Source of the DNA: Synechocystis sp. PCC 7338
GTDB taxonomy: Bacteria; Cyanobacteriota; Cyanobacteriia; Cyanobacteriales; Microcystaceae
Direction of reading: 5' to 3'
Length of the DNA: 64,000 bases
Assembly: GCF_018282115.1 (NCBI RefSeq)
Contig: NZ_CP054306.1
Location: 1,287,488 to 1,351,487, forward strand
Part shown: positions 8,139-16,794 of the stretch, one piece after another
How positions within the stretch are numbered: position 1 is the stretch's first letter
How the letters are laid out: each line of letters starts with the position of its first letter
Made by a program: the position numbers and the translations under genes
The notes under the pieces: generated by a model
Seen by the model: the letters and a program-made list of their open reading frames with translations, nothing else
Told to the model about the DNA's origin: nothing
The model's database searches: none

Positions 8139-8786
8139 TTGGTAGAAGTTTTTATGGCCGGGGGCATAGTGGCAGTGCCCCTCCTCGGTTTTTCCCTGTT
8201 AGCTGTGGCCCTGATTATCGAACGTGCCTATTTTTGGGGTCAGATCCAATTACGGCAAAATCGGCTGGTCAATGAGGTGCTCAAGCTTTATCGCAGTAAT
8301 CCTCCAGGGGCGATCGCCAAGCTGAAACAAAATGCCGATTTACCCATGGCGCGGATTTTTCTCGAAGCCCTGTGTTTGGAAGGGGCCACACCAACGGAAT
8401 TTCGCCTGGCTCTTGAAAGTGCTACCCAAGCAGAATTGCCCCTTTTGAAACGATTTAACACCCTATTTCAGACCATTATCACCGTTTCCCCCCTTTTAGG
8501 CTTGTTGGGGACGATTTTAGGGTTGATGCGCTCTTTTTCTTCCATGAGTTTGGGCAGTACCACCGCCGCCAATACATCGGGAGTCACCGGGGGGATTAGT
8601 GAAGCTTTGGTGTCCACAGTGATGGGCTTGGTGGTGGCCATTGCAACTCTGTTATTTGCCAACGTGTTCCGTTCCTTATATCTGCGCCAATTTGCCCTCA
8701 TACAGGAGCAAACGGGACAAATCGAATTGGTATATCGCCGCTTTCATGACCAACCGGAGGAAAAAGAGTATGCGACTTCCCGATGA
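8139..8786 (+). CDS. exbB: ExbB/TolQ-type proton channel subunit
   Basis: 215 residues, MotA/TolQ/ExbB family. Three membrane segments are visible: about 8-28, 108-130 (LFQTIITVSPLLGLLGTIL) and 150-172. The conserved ISEALVSTVMGLVVAI segment that lines the channel is present. The start codon is TTG at 8139, chosen because AAGAGG sits 8 nt upstream; an ATG 15 nt further on has no such site. The gene overlaps exbD by 17 nt, and a TonB-dependent receptor follows, so this is an iron-uptake exbB rather than tolQ. It forms the inner-membrane motor that uses the proton gradient to drive TonB. A Fur box lies upstream. Confidence 0.95.
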   Translation: MVEVFMAGGIVAVPLLGFSLLAVALIIERAYFWGQIQLRQNRLVNEVLKLYRSNPPGAIAKLKQNADLPMARIFLEALCLEGATPTEFRLALESATQAELPLLKRFNTLFQTIITVSPLLGLLGTILGLMRSFSSMSLGSTTAANTSGVTGGISEALVSTVMGLVVAIATLLFANVFRSLYLRQFALIQEQTGQIELVYRRFHDQPEEKEYATSR

Positions 8787-9174
8787 ATTCGAAGCCCAGG
8801 GTGAAATCAACATCATCCCAATGATTGACGTGATTTTTTCTATCCTGGCGTTTTTCATCATTTCCAGTTTGTATCTCAGCCGCTCCGATGGTTTATCAGT
8901 CAATTTACCTTCGGCCAAAACCACGGAAAACAAACCCAATCCGCAATTTATTTTAACTGTTAAGCAAACTGGTGAACTGTTTCTCGATGGCCAGGCAATA
9001 CCCCTAAAAGATTTGCAAACAAATATCGTGGCTAAGGCTAAAAATAACGCCAATAGTTTGGTGGTAATCAAAGCCGATGAGCAGGTTAATCATGGCCTAG
9101 TGGTGCAAGTTATGGACGGTGTACGGCAAATTGAGGGGGTTTCCCTGGCGATCGCCGCTACGCCCAAAAACTAA
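8770..9174 (+). CDS. exbD: ExbD/TolR-type proton channel subunit
   Basis: 134 residues. The start at MRLPDEFEAQGEINIIP is supported by GGAGG 9 nt upstream; it lies inside the end of exbB, a typical translational coupling. The single membrane segment (about 17-37) contains the conserved proton-binding Asp in PMIDVIFSILAFF, and a periplasmic domain with VVIKADEQVNHGLVVQVMD follows. It works with ExbB and TonB in the inner membrane. Confidence 0.95.
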   Translation: MRLPDEFEAQGEINIIPMIDVIFSILAFFIISSLYLSRSDGLSVNLPSAKTTENKPNPQFILTVKQTGELFLDGQAIPLKDLQTNIVAKAKNNANSLVVIKADEQVNHGLVVQVMDGVRQIEGVSLAIAATPKN

Positions 9175-9178
9175 AAAA

Positions 9179-9195
9179 ATTAAGCATTGCTTAAT
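9179..9195 (+). terminator. Short hairpin between exbD and receptor, possible attenuator
   Basis: ATTAAGC, a 3-nt loop and GCTTAAT form a 7-bp AT-rich stem. It is followed seven nt later by six T residues, 5 nt after the exbD stop. The stem is weak, so it may only lower read-through into the receptor gene. Confidence 0.25.
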
Positions 9196-9228
9196 CAATA
9201 ATTTTTTACTATTTGGTGAGGAGTGATT

Positions 9229-11715
9229 GTGAATACTAAAATCAGCCTGGGTTTAACTATATGTTGCCTATGTTCGGGGTTAGTAACCCCCTTGCCTGTG
9301 CTGGCACAATTTAATAATTATGGAGCCCAAACCAAAATACAAGCTCAAGTTGGTTCCATTTTGGTTACTGGAGTTAATCTAAAGCTCACAGAAAAGAGCC
9401 TGGAATTAGAACTGGAAAATAATTCCTCCACCCCGCTCCAACCCCTTATCTATCCCCAAGAGAATCTACTCATCATTGAGTTGACCGATGCCCTCTTGGA
9501 TATTCCTGGAGGAGAATTTAGCCAGGAAAATCCTAGCTCTCAAATTGCGGCGATCGCCATTACCCAGGGGGAAAACAATATAGTCCGCATCACGGTGACG
9601 GGCGTTGATAATAATCTTCCTGAAGTGACAGTGAGTTCTGTTGACCAAAATTTAGTGCTTAGCTTAACTTCGTCCTCCACGGCGATTGCCCCTGAGAATC
9701 CAGAGTCAGAAATTGAAGTGGTGGCCACCCAGGAGGGACAGGATGAATCTAGCTACTTTGTGCCCAGCGCCTCCACTGCCACAGGATTAGACACTCCCCT
9801 GCTGGATATCCCCCAGTCCATTCAAGTTGTGCCCCAACAGGTCTTACAAGACCGAAACGTAAACGAATTGGGACCAGCCTTACAAACAGTACCGGGAGTT
9901 AGTCCTAATGGTGGCCGTGGCACCAGTGTTTTCGGGCCCGGTTTTCTAATCCGTGGGTTTCCCGTTCAAGGCAGTATTTTTCGTGATGGTATTCCCTATC
10001 AGTCCTTAGGGCCCTTAAACACCACCGACATCGAACAAATAGAAGTGCTCAAAGGGCCCTCTTCCATTGTGTTTGGTGCTGGGGAACCCGGTGGGTCAAT
10101 CAACCTAATTTCCAAAAAGCCTTTGGACGAGCCCTATTACAATGCGGCTGTGTCCCTTGGTAATTATAATGACTATCGTTTAGATGTAGATTTATCCGGT
10201 CCTCTGCTACCGGAAGCCATTGATACAGTTAATTATCGTCTCAACGTTTCCTATGAAACCTCCAGCAGTTTTCGCGATTTCGTCTACGGTGACCTCTGGG
10301 TTGTGTCACCCACTTTAACCTGGAATATTGGTCCAGATACGAAGTTAAATATCTATGGACAATACACAACTAATCGGGAAACCTTAGATGAAGGTATTCC
10401 AGCAACAAATATTGCAGACTTGCCATCAAATCGATTTTTAGGAGAGCGATTTAGTAAGTTTGAGCAGGATCAATACCTAATTGGCTACACTTTCAACCAC
10501 GATTTTAACGAAAATCTGAAGCTACGCCATGCCATGCAATATTTGGCTTACGCCCCCGTACGCTATGCCCCCCTCTTTGACTTTTTTGACGAAGATACGG
10601 GGGAATTGAATCGATTTGAATATTATGCTGGGGGAAATTATCAGCGTTTTTTCACTAATGCAGAATTGGTAGGAGAATTCTACACTGGGCCAGTTAAGCA
10701 TCGGGTGTTGTTTGGATTGGAGTATCGTAACGATACAGAGACTCCAGAATTTCAATTCAGTAACTCCTTTGCCCCCATTAATGTTTTCAACCCGGTTTAC
10801 ACCAATACCCCTTTTCCCATCGCGCCAGAATTTTTCCGTGATGATCAAGTCAATCGCTTTGCGGTTTATCTACAGGATCAAATGGATTTATTCGACAACC
10901 TGAAGCTATTGGTGGGACTCCGTTACGATTCCGCCACCCAAAATCGGTCAACCCAGTCCCTCACCGAACCTAGGGAGGAATTTAACCAAACCGATGACCA
11001 ATTAACGCCCCGGGTCGGCATCATTTATCAACCAATTCCCAGCGTTTCCCTTTATGGCTCCTACACCACCTCTTTTAATCCTTCTTTTGCCGCCTCCCTC
11101 AACGCCGATGGCTCTACCTTTGATCCCCAGACCGGTCGCCAGTTTGAAGTGGGAGTTAAGGCAGACATTACCGACAAGTTAAGTGTGACTTTCTCGGCAT
11201 TTGATATTAGGAAACAAAATGTTCCTACCATTGATCCTGCCAATCCATTATTTACCATTCAAACAGGGGAGCAAACTAGTCGAGGTGTTGAACTTTACCT
11301 AGGGGGAGAAATTCTTCCTGGTTGGAACATTGTCACCGGCTATAGCTACCTTGATGCTTTTGTTAGCCAAGACAATACCGACATTGTGGACAACACTTTG
11401 GCCAATGTTCCTAGCAATCAATTTAGTCTCTGGACAACCTATGAAATTCAATCGGGGGATTTACAAGGTCTGGGATTTGGGTTGGGACTGTTTTATGTTG
11501 ATCAACGGGCAGGAGATCTGGACAATACTTTTGTTTTGCCCAGTTATTTCCGCACCGATGCCGCTGTCTTTTACCGACGGGAAAACTGGGAACTTCAATT
11601 AAACATTGAAAACCTGTTTAACTCCCAATATTTATCTGCATCTAATGGTTTTGACTTGAGTACCTACCCAGGAGCGCCCTTTACGGTGATGGGTAAAATC
11701 GGCGTGAAATTTTAA
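9229..11715 (+). CDS. TonB-dependent siderophore receptor with AMIN domain (FhuA-like)
   Basis: 828 residues. I prefer the GTG at 9229 because GAGGAG ends 5 nt upstream; a GTG at 9223 overlaps that site. A signal peptide ends near VLAQ. An AMIN domain (about 30-150) precedes a TonB-box-like segment SEIEVVATQ, then the plug (about 185-295) with DTPLLDIPQSIQVVPQ, VLKGPSSIVFGAGEPGGSIN and NLISKKP, then a 22-strand barrel ending in a terminal Phe (GKIGVKF). It is the siderophore-receptor subclass (TIGR01783-like), resembling ferrichrome/aerobactin-type receptors; the true ligand is unknown. It follows exbD by about 50 bp and is probably part of that Fur-controlled operon. Confidence 0.94.
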   Translation: MNTKISLGLTICCLCSGLVTPLPVLAQFNNYGAQTKIQAQVGSILVTGVNLKLTEKSLELELENNSSTPLQPLIYPQENLLIIELTDALLDIPGGEFSQENPSSQIAAIAITQGENNIVRITVTGVDNNLPEVTVSSVDQNLVLSLTSSSTAIAPENPESEIEVVATQEGQDESSYFVPSASTATGLDTPLLDIPQSIQVVPQQVLQDRNVNELGPALQTVPGVSPNGGRGTSVFGPGFLIRGFPVQGSIFRDGIPYQSLGPLNTTDIEQIEVLKGPSSIVFGAGEPGGSINLISKKPLDEPYYNAAVSLGNYNDYRLDVDLSGPLLPEAIDTVNYRLNVSYETSSSFRDFVYGDLWVVSPTLTWNIGPDTKLNIYGQYTTNRETLDEGIPATNIADLPSNRFLGERFSKFEQDQYLIGYTFNHDFNENLKLRHAMQYLAYAPVRYAPLFDFFDEDTGELNRFEYYAGGNYQRFFTNAELVGEFYTGPVKHRVLFGLEYRNDTETPEFQFSNSFAPINVFNPVYTNTPFPIAPEFFRDDQVNRFAVYLQDQMDLFDNLKLLVGLRYDSATQNRSTQSLTEPREEFNQTDDQLTPRVGIIYQPIPSVSLYGSYTTSFNPSFAASLNADGSTFDPQTGRQFEVGVKADITDKLSVTFSAFDIRKQNVPTIDPANPLFTIQTGEQTSRGVELYLGGEILPGWNIVTGYSYLDAFVSQDNTDIVDNTLANVPSNQFSLWTTYEIQSGDLQGLGFGLGLFYVDQRAGDLDNTFVLPSYFRTDAAVFYRRENWELQLNIENLFNSQYLSASNGFDLSTYPGAPFTVMGKIGVKF

Positions 11716-11922
11716 TGCCTAATGGGTTGAATTCACCGTCCCTTGGGGCGAATTCTCTGGAGGCTTATAGTCTGTCCGAAGGAAAAATTTTGTAATGCCT
11801 CATTGATTGCGGCGAGGATACTAATTTTAGTGCTCCACCCCTTCAATTTACTCACTGCAACCATTGGTCTCGTTGTCGGTAGCTGTGAAATTTTCTGATT
11901 ATCCAAAATAGGGTTTTAAAAA

Positions 11923-12720
11923 ATGAAAAAAAAAGTTTATTACAGCAAAATTGCCGATATTTACGATCAAACTCGCTGGCTGACAGAGCCCATCGCTGAA
12001 GAGGTTGCAGATTTTATTCTTGCTTTAGTGAAGGCAACCTCCAAAACTACTTTCCTTGAGCCTGGTGTAGGAACTGGGCTCAATGTTTTTCCTTTGGTAA
12101 AACGTGGCTACTCCGTAACTGGTGTTGATGTTTCTCAGGAAATGCTTAACCAGTTTCGTCAAAAGTTGCCTCACATTCCTCCGAATCTAAAACTGATTTA
12201 TGGAGATGCCTCACAACTATCTTTTCCTGAGAAAAGCTTTGACGTAGTGCTAACTGTTCATATGCTTCATGCTGTTTCCGACTTAGGGATATTTTTGGAT
12301 GAGATTGATCGTGTCCTGAAACCAAAAGGTTTTTATTTAAATGCTCAATGGGTTACTCCACCCGCACGTCTGGAATTTGAGAAGCATTTCAAAACTATCT
12401 TGTCTAAATATCAAGAGCAGCAAACCTTACAACAGTCACTTAAAACAATCAACGAAATTAATGTAGAGGAATATTTAGTAAATAAAGGGTATCAGTGTAA
12501 TTACTGGATAGCCAAGGAATGGACGGTAAGCAATCAAGTACAAGAACTATTCCATTTTTACAGATCACGCGCTTATGGATTATGCTGGCTCCTTCCAGAT
12601 GAAGCATTTAATCTTGCCATAAAGGAATTTGAAGTATTTTGTCATGAATATTACGGTTCATTAGAGGTGGAGTTATCGTCTCAAGCACAATTCGAAATCT
12701 GGGCATACACAGTAAAATGA
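11923..12720 (+). CDS. Class I SAM-dependent methyltransferase
   Basis: 265 residues with a Rossmann methyltransferase fold: motif I FLEPGVGTG (about 47-55), an acidic residue ending beta-2 in VTGVDVS, motif III-like YGDASQLSFPEKSFDVVL, and the helix segment HMLHAV (Methyltransf_11 family). The C-terminal 100 residues are not diagnostic. It stands alone between a receptor gene and a broken AraC gene, in AT-rich DNA unlike the preceding exbBD block. The substrate is unknown; modification of a siderophore or metabolite is only suggested by position. Confidence 0.88.
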   Translation: MKKKVYYSKIADIYDQTRWLTEPIAEEVADFILALVKATSKTTFLEPGVGTGLNVFPLVKRGYSVTGVDVSQEMLNQFRQKLPHIPPNLKLIYGDASQLSFPEKSFDVVLTVHMLHAVSDLGIFLDEIDRVLKPKGFYLNAQWVTPPARLEFEKHFKTILSKYQEQQTLQQSLKTINEINVEEYLVNKGYQCNYWIAKEWTVSNQVQELFHFYRSRAYGLCWLLPDEAFNLAIKEFEVFCHEYYGSLEVELSSQAQFEIWAYTVK

Positions 12721-12980
12721 TGATTTTAATTATTATTTTCAAGTTGTTTCGGAACAATTTAATGGATTTTTTTACCTCACTAGACCTCACCAAATTAAAT
12801 ATAAGACCGAACTACATAAAATTTTAATGTCAAAAAGTTTTAAAAACAAACTATTAAAATTTAAAATAAGATTCTGTCTCCAGTAAAATACCATGTTTCA
12901 GATTTGTCGCCAATCCTTAATATACAATAATTCAAAATATAAATCTTTTTTAATAAGTATTATAAATATCTAAATTAACA

Positions 12981-13700
12981 ATGGAAGATATTAATGTATT
13001 CGACCTCAACACCACAATTATTTTACCAAATCAGGCAGTTGCCTCAAAAAAAATTGTCAATTTTAATGAGTTTACCGTACAATTTCAAGATAATGAAACC
13101 ATAATAAATTTACCGCAAAGATTAGGTAAAGGGTATAATCGATCTATCCAGTTGAGGGACGGCTTAACAATTGAAATTATTCAGGTACAACTTGCCGAAG
13201 TTATGTACTTAAAAAGGAATCATGAGAAGAATTTTCCTCTAGTTGCCCACTTTTATCTTGCAGGAAATTCAGTAGTAGAAACATTTAAAACTAAAGAAAT
13301 TGAGCCAAAATATACAAAATTAGCGGGCAGAAATTATCTTTATCATTTACCTAATTTATCAGAACTCGAGCAATGGCCATGTGATACTGAAATAAAATTA
13401 ATTAGTGTTTATGCTCCTGTTGATTATTTCAGTTGTTTTTATCAAAGTAAAAACTCTGATCCTAGCTTAATTAACCAATTAATCACAGGCGATCGTGATT
13501 TAAAGTTCCACTTATCACTAGGTAAAAACACACTTAAAGTCACTGAGATATTACAGCAAATTTATCAATGTCCCTATCAAGGCATAATTAAACAAATTTA
13601 TTTAGAAAGTAAGGCTTTAGAATTATTTACCTGGCAATTTAATTGTATGGATGCTACTAAATCAGAAAAAAAAGCATCTCAATTAAAAAAGACGATTTAG
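12981..13700 (+). CDS. AraC-family regulator, N-terminal half (frame interrupted)
   Basis: 239 residues ending at TAG 13698-13700. The sequence corresponds to the sensory half of PchR-like AraC regulators: QLRDGLTIEIIQVQ early, VVAHFYLAG-like core, and the linker helix YQCPYQGIIKQIYLESKALELFTWQF, which aligns with the same region of the intact AraC at 20410-21390. The DNA-binding half follows in the -1 frame. The switch lies in a stretch where both frames are open (13661-13700), so this is either a frameshifted pseudogene or one protein made by -1 frameshifting or slippage. The DNA is AT-rich. Confidence 0.8.
   Translation: MEDINVFDLNTTIILPNQAVASKKIVNFNEFTVQFQDNETIINLPQRLGKGYNRSIQLRDGLTIEIIQVQLAEVMYLKRNHEKNFPLVAHFYLAGNSVVETFKTKEIEPKYTKLAGRNYLYHLPNLSELEQWPCDTEIKLISVYAPVDYFSCFYQSKNSDPSLINQLITGDRDLKFHLSLGKNTLKVTEILQQIYQCPYQGIIKQIYLESKALELFTWQFNCMDATKSEKKASQLKKTI
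13685..13691 (+). promoter_or_regulatory. A AAA AAG slippery heptamer at the AraC frame junction
   Basis: In the zero frame the codons read ttA AAA AAG, the classic X XXY YYZ arrangement used in E. coli dnaX. Slipping back one base gives K-K-D-D-L-E-R-V-K-Y-A-Q, joining exactly onto the AraC HTH half. A second A8 run lies at 13666-13673. No convincing upstream Shine-Dalgarno stimulator or downstream stem was seen, so a simple one-base loss is also possible. Confidence 0.45.
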
Positions 13701-13705
13701 AAAGA

Positions 13706-14020
13706 GTGAAATATGCACAGGAAATCTTGGTCAAACAAGTACTTGATCCTCCTTCTTTGGCACAATTATCTCGACAAGTTAGCTTAAATGAGCGTAAGCT
13801 AAAACAAGGCTTTCGTCAATTATTTGGCACGACCGTATTTGGTTACCTGTATAATTATCGCATGCAACAGGCTCAGCAATTATTAGCAGATAATAACTTG
13901 TCCGTAGCCCAGGTAGCACAAAGGGTAGGATATACCAATCCGGAAGCTTTTTGCATGGCATTTAGACGAAAATTTGGAGTTAGTCCCAAAACCCATCAAA
14001 AGACAATTTCCTCCAAATAG
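13706..14020 (+). CDS. AraC-family regulator, C-terminal HTH half
   Basis: 104 residues from a GTG codon, with no Shine-Dalgarno of its own; in-frame coding extends back to 13661. It contains both AraC helix-turn-helix units: LAQLSRQVSLNERKLKQGFR, and LSVAQVAQRVGYTNPEAFCMAF followed by RRKFGVSPKTHQK. This half alone could bind DNA but lacks the sensory half encoded in the other frame immediately upstream. It precedes a receptor gene with paired repeats in its promoter, the likely target. Confidence 0.8.
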   Translation: MKYAQEILVKQVLDPPSLAQLSRQVSLNERKLKQGFRQLFGTTVFGYLYNYRMQQAQQLLADNNLSVAQVAQRVGYTNPEAFCMAFRRKFGVSPKTHQKTISSK

Positions 14021-14063
14021 TAGTAAGCACTTCTTCATTCTGACAGAAGAAAAATTATGATCT

Positions 14064-14107
14064 AAAAAGTCCATTTCACAAAGAAAAAAGTCCGTCCTAC
14101 AAAGAAA
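14064..14107 (+). promoter_or_regulatory. 21-bp-spaced direct repeat, putative AraC operator
   Basis: Two copies of AAAAGTCC(A/G)T(T/C)(T/C)(C/T)ACAAAGAAA lie head to tail with 21-bp periodicity, two turns of helix, between the AraC gene and the receptor at 14171. Similar GTCCGTTTT repeats lie upstream of the other AraC-linked receptor. This fits tandem binding of an AraC-type activator. Confidence 0.5.
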
Positions 14108-14170
14108 TACATTTTGGCTTTCCCCTAAAATATATCCATTAATTATCAGTAAGTGTGGGGAGCACAAAAA

Positions 14171-16741
14171 ATGATCAAAATTTTGGAACAGACTTCGATC
14201 GCCGTTTTGATTGGTTTGACGGCCTTACATTCTGGTGTTGCCCTAGGATCAATAGGGGAAAGTAATTTATCTGAAAAAGAAAAATTAGAAGATCAGGAGT
14301 TGCAGAATGAATATAAGGAAAATGTAAAGATAGAAAATTGGCAACAGCAAATATCCCAAGCTCAAATTAAAGAAGTTATCCAAATTGAACTTAAAGACAA
14401 ACAAACTGGCATTGAATTAATTTTAAAAACGGCCGATCAATCCCAGTTAATACCCTTAATTATTACTGAGGACAATATTCTCATCATCGATATTTTGGAC
14501 GCAGTTTTAAAGCTACCAGATGGGGAAAATTTTATAGTTGAGAATCCCAGTGAACAAATTAGTCAAATAACCGCCATACAGACAAGTTCAAATTCACTAC
14601 GCATTACCGTAACTGGCAATGGTACTGTTCCGACCGCTCAGGTGATACCATCATCCGAAAATTTAATTTTGAGCCTAACACCTCCAATTAACACGGTGGA
14701 ATCGGAAGAAGAAATCGAAATTGTTGCTACCCAAGAAGAAGAAGCAGCCCAAGAATTTTTCGTTCCCAACACTTCGGTTGCCACGGGGACTGATACTCCC
14801 ATTATGGATACGCCTTTTTCTGCACAGGTTGTTTCAGAAGAAGTAATTCGTTCCCAACAAGCCATCGCCCTCAAAGATGTATTGACAAATGTTAGCAGTG
14901 TGACTTTTGGTGGCACCACAGGGGGAAGAGAGACCATCTTTGGTATTCGAGGATTTGGCAATCAATTTAGTAATACAGTTCCTATTTTAAGGGATGGTTT
15001 TCGACTTTATGGAGGGTTTCAAGGGATTACGGAAGTTTCTCACCTACAACAGGTGGAAGTACTCAAAGGTCCTTCTTCTATTTTATATGGCCAAATTGAA
15101 CCTGGAGGTGTAATTAATTTAAACTCGAAAAAACCACTTGATGAACCGTTTGCTGAAGTCGAATTGCAATTAGGTAATCAAGGATTAGTTCGTCCCCGTT
15201 TTGATATTTCAGGTGGTTTAAATCCCAGTGGGAATTTACGTTATCGATTAAACGGCGTTTATAGTAATGAAGCGAGTTTTCGCGACTTTAATCAACCGTT
15301 AGAACGATTTGCCTACGCTCCCATTGTCACCTATGCTATCAGTGACGACACAGATTTAAGTTTAGCTGTTGAATATATTAATGACACGAATCCCGCTGAC
15401 TTTGGCTTGAGTAGCTTCGGAGATGGAGTTGCACCAGTACCCCGCTCGAGGGTAATTAATGATCCCAGTGATATTGTTAACAAAAACTTTATTAGCGCTG
15501 GATATAATCTAGAGCATCGCTTCAATGAAAATTGGAAGTTATGCAATGCTTTTCGCTATATGAGCTACAACTATGACTATAACATCATTGCTCTTCCTAC
15601 TATTGTGAATGGGCCAACGGTTACCCGCTTCTTTGCTGACCAGGACGGACAACAGGGCTCCTATTCTTTCTATACCAATGCTGTCGGTAAATTTTTTACA
15701 GGCTCAGTTAAACATGAGCTCTTAGCTGGAATTGATTATAATTGGTCTGAAGAGAGTATTTTAACGCTTTTTGGTGGTCCGACGTCAATTAACGTATTTG
15801 ATCCCGATTATAATGCAATTCCCAAACCTAATCGCTCTGATTTACCTCTTTTTGGCGATACTTTTACCAGTTCTAATCGTTTGGGAATTTATCTACAGGA
15901 TCAAGTTTCTTTATTAGAAAATCTAATTTTAGTTGCAGGACTTCGTTACGATACTATCACTCAAAACACAAATAATTTACAAACTGATTTTAACCAAGGG
16001 GGAAATACACTACAAACAGATAGTGCAGTTACACCAAGGATGGGCCTACTATATCGTCCAATTCCGGAAATTAGCTTCTTTAGCAACTATTCCCAGTCTT
16101 TCACCCCCAATAGTGGAATAGATATCAGTGGCAATCCCCTAGAACCAGAACGGGGAGAAGGTTTTGAAATTGGCGTTAAAGCGGAACTGTTTGAGCAACA
16201 ACTTCTCACAACCTTAACTTATTTTAATATTAATAAAAATAATGTAGCGGTTAGCGATCCAGTTAATCCCCTATTTTTGTCTACCATTGGAACACAACAA
16301 AGCCAAGGCATTGAACTAGATATTGTGGGAGAAATTTTATCCGGCTGGAAAATTATTAGTAACTATTCTTATATCAATGCAAAAGTCACCGAGGATACAG
16401 ATCCTAATTTTGTCGATAACCGCCTATTTGGTATTCCCTATAATATGGCGAATTTATGGACGACCTATGAAATTCAATCGGGAGCATTACAAGGACTAGC
16501 GTTTGGAATTGGCTTTAATTACGTTGGCGATCGTTTTGGTGATTTAGCTAATACCTACACAGTGGGGGATTATATTATCGGGAATGCAGCGATTTTTTAC
16601 CAACGAGATAAATATCGAGTTGCCCTAAACTTGAGGAATTTTACCAATGCTAATTACGTCCGAGCAGTCAGTGGTCTCCAAACAGGAATTGAGCCCGGTG
16701 AACCATTTACCATTATTGGTTCATTTTCAGTTCAATTTTAA
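14171..16741 (+). CDS. TonB-dependent siderophore receptor with AMIN domain
   Basis: 856 residues from ATG 14171, which has GGGGAG 8 nt upstream; a GTG at 14153 is in frame but less well placed. A signal segment (about 1-26) is followed by an AMIN domain (about 60-175), a TonB-box-like EEIEIVATQ, the plug with DTPIMDTPFSAQVV and VLKGPSSILYGQIEPGGVIN, and a barrel that ends in SFSVQF with terminal Phe. It is similar in architecture and in many segments to the receptor at 9229, so the two are probably old duplicates with different ligands. Codon use is more AT-rich here. Binding lipoprotein, reductase-like protein and MFS genes follow on the same strand. Confidence 0.94.
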   Translation: MIKILEQTSIAVLIGLTALHSGVALGSIGESNLSEKEKLEDQELQNEYKENVKIENWQQQISQAQIKEVIQIELKDKQTGIELILKTADQSQLIPLIITEDNILIIDILDAVLKLPDGENFIVENPSEQISQITAIQTSSNSLRITVTGNGTVPTAQVIPSSENLILSLTPPINTVESEEEIEIVATQEEEAAQEFFVPNTSVATGTDTPIMDTPFSAQVVSEEVIRSQQAIALKDVLTNVSSVTFGGTTGGRETIFGIRGFGNQFSNTVPILRDGFRLYGGFQGITEVSHLQQVEVLKGPSSILYGQIEPGGVINLNSKKPLDEPFAEVELQLGNQGLVRPRFDISGGLNPSGNLRYRLNGVYSNEASFRDFNQPLERFAYAPIVTYAISDDTDLSLAVEYINDTNPADFGLSSFGDGVAPVPRSRVINDPSDIVNKNFISAGYNLEHRFNENWKLCNAFRYMSYNYDYNIIALPTIVNGPTVTRFFADQDGQQGSYSFYTNAVGKFFTGSVKHELLAGIDYNWSEESILTLFGGPTSINVFDPDYNAIPKPNRSDLPLFGDTFTSSNRLGIYLQDQVSLLENLILVAGLRYDTITQNTNNLQTDFNQGGNTLQTDSAVTPRMGLLYRPIPEISFFSNYSQSFTPNSGIDISGNPLEPERGEGFEIGVKAELFEQQLLTTLTYFNINKNNVAVSDPVNPLFLSTIGTQQSQGIELDIVGEILSGWKIISNYSYINAKVTEDTDPNFVDNRLFGIPYNMANLWTTYEIQSGALQGLAFGIGFNYVGDRFGDLANTYTVGDYIIGNAAIFYQRDKYRVALNLRNFTNANYVRAVSGLQTGIEPGEPFTIIGSFSVQF

Positions 16742-16777
16742 ATCATTAAGAGTTACTCGCTGATTTTTTAATGATTT
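16740..16777 (+). terminator. 10-bp inverted repeat after receptor gene
   Basis: AAATCATTAA at 16740-16749 pairs perfectly with TTAATGATTT at 16768-16777, starting at the receptor stop codon. There is no downstream T tract on this strand, so it may only slow transcription or protect the 3' end. Confidence 0.25.
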
Positions 16778-16794
16778 AGGAAGCTCATAAGAAT

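Noticed and set aside
11729-11755. Inverted repeat GAATTC ... GAATTC after the first receptor as a terminator
   Set aside because: The arms are themselves palindromes, the inner stem is uneven and no T tract follows.
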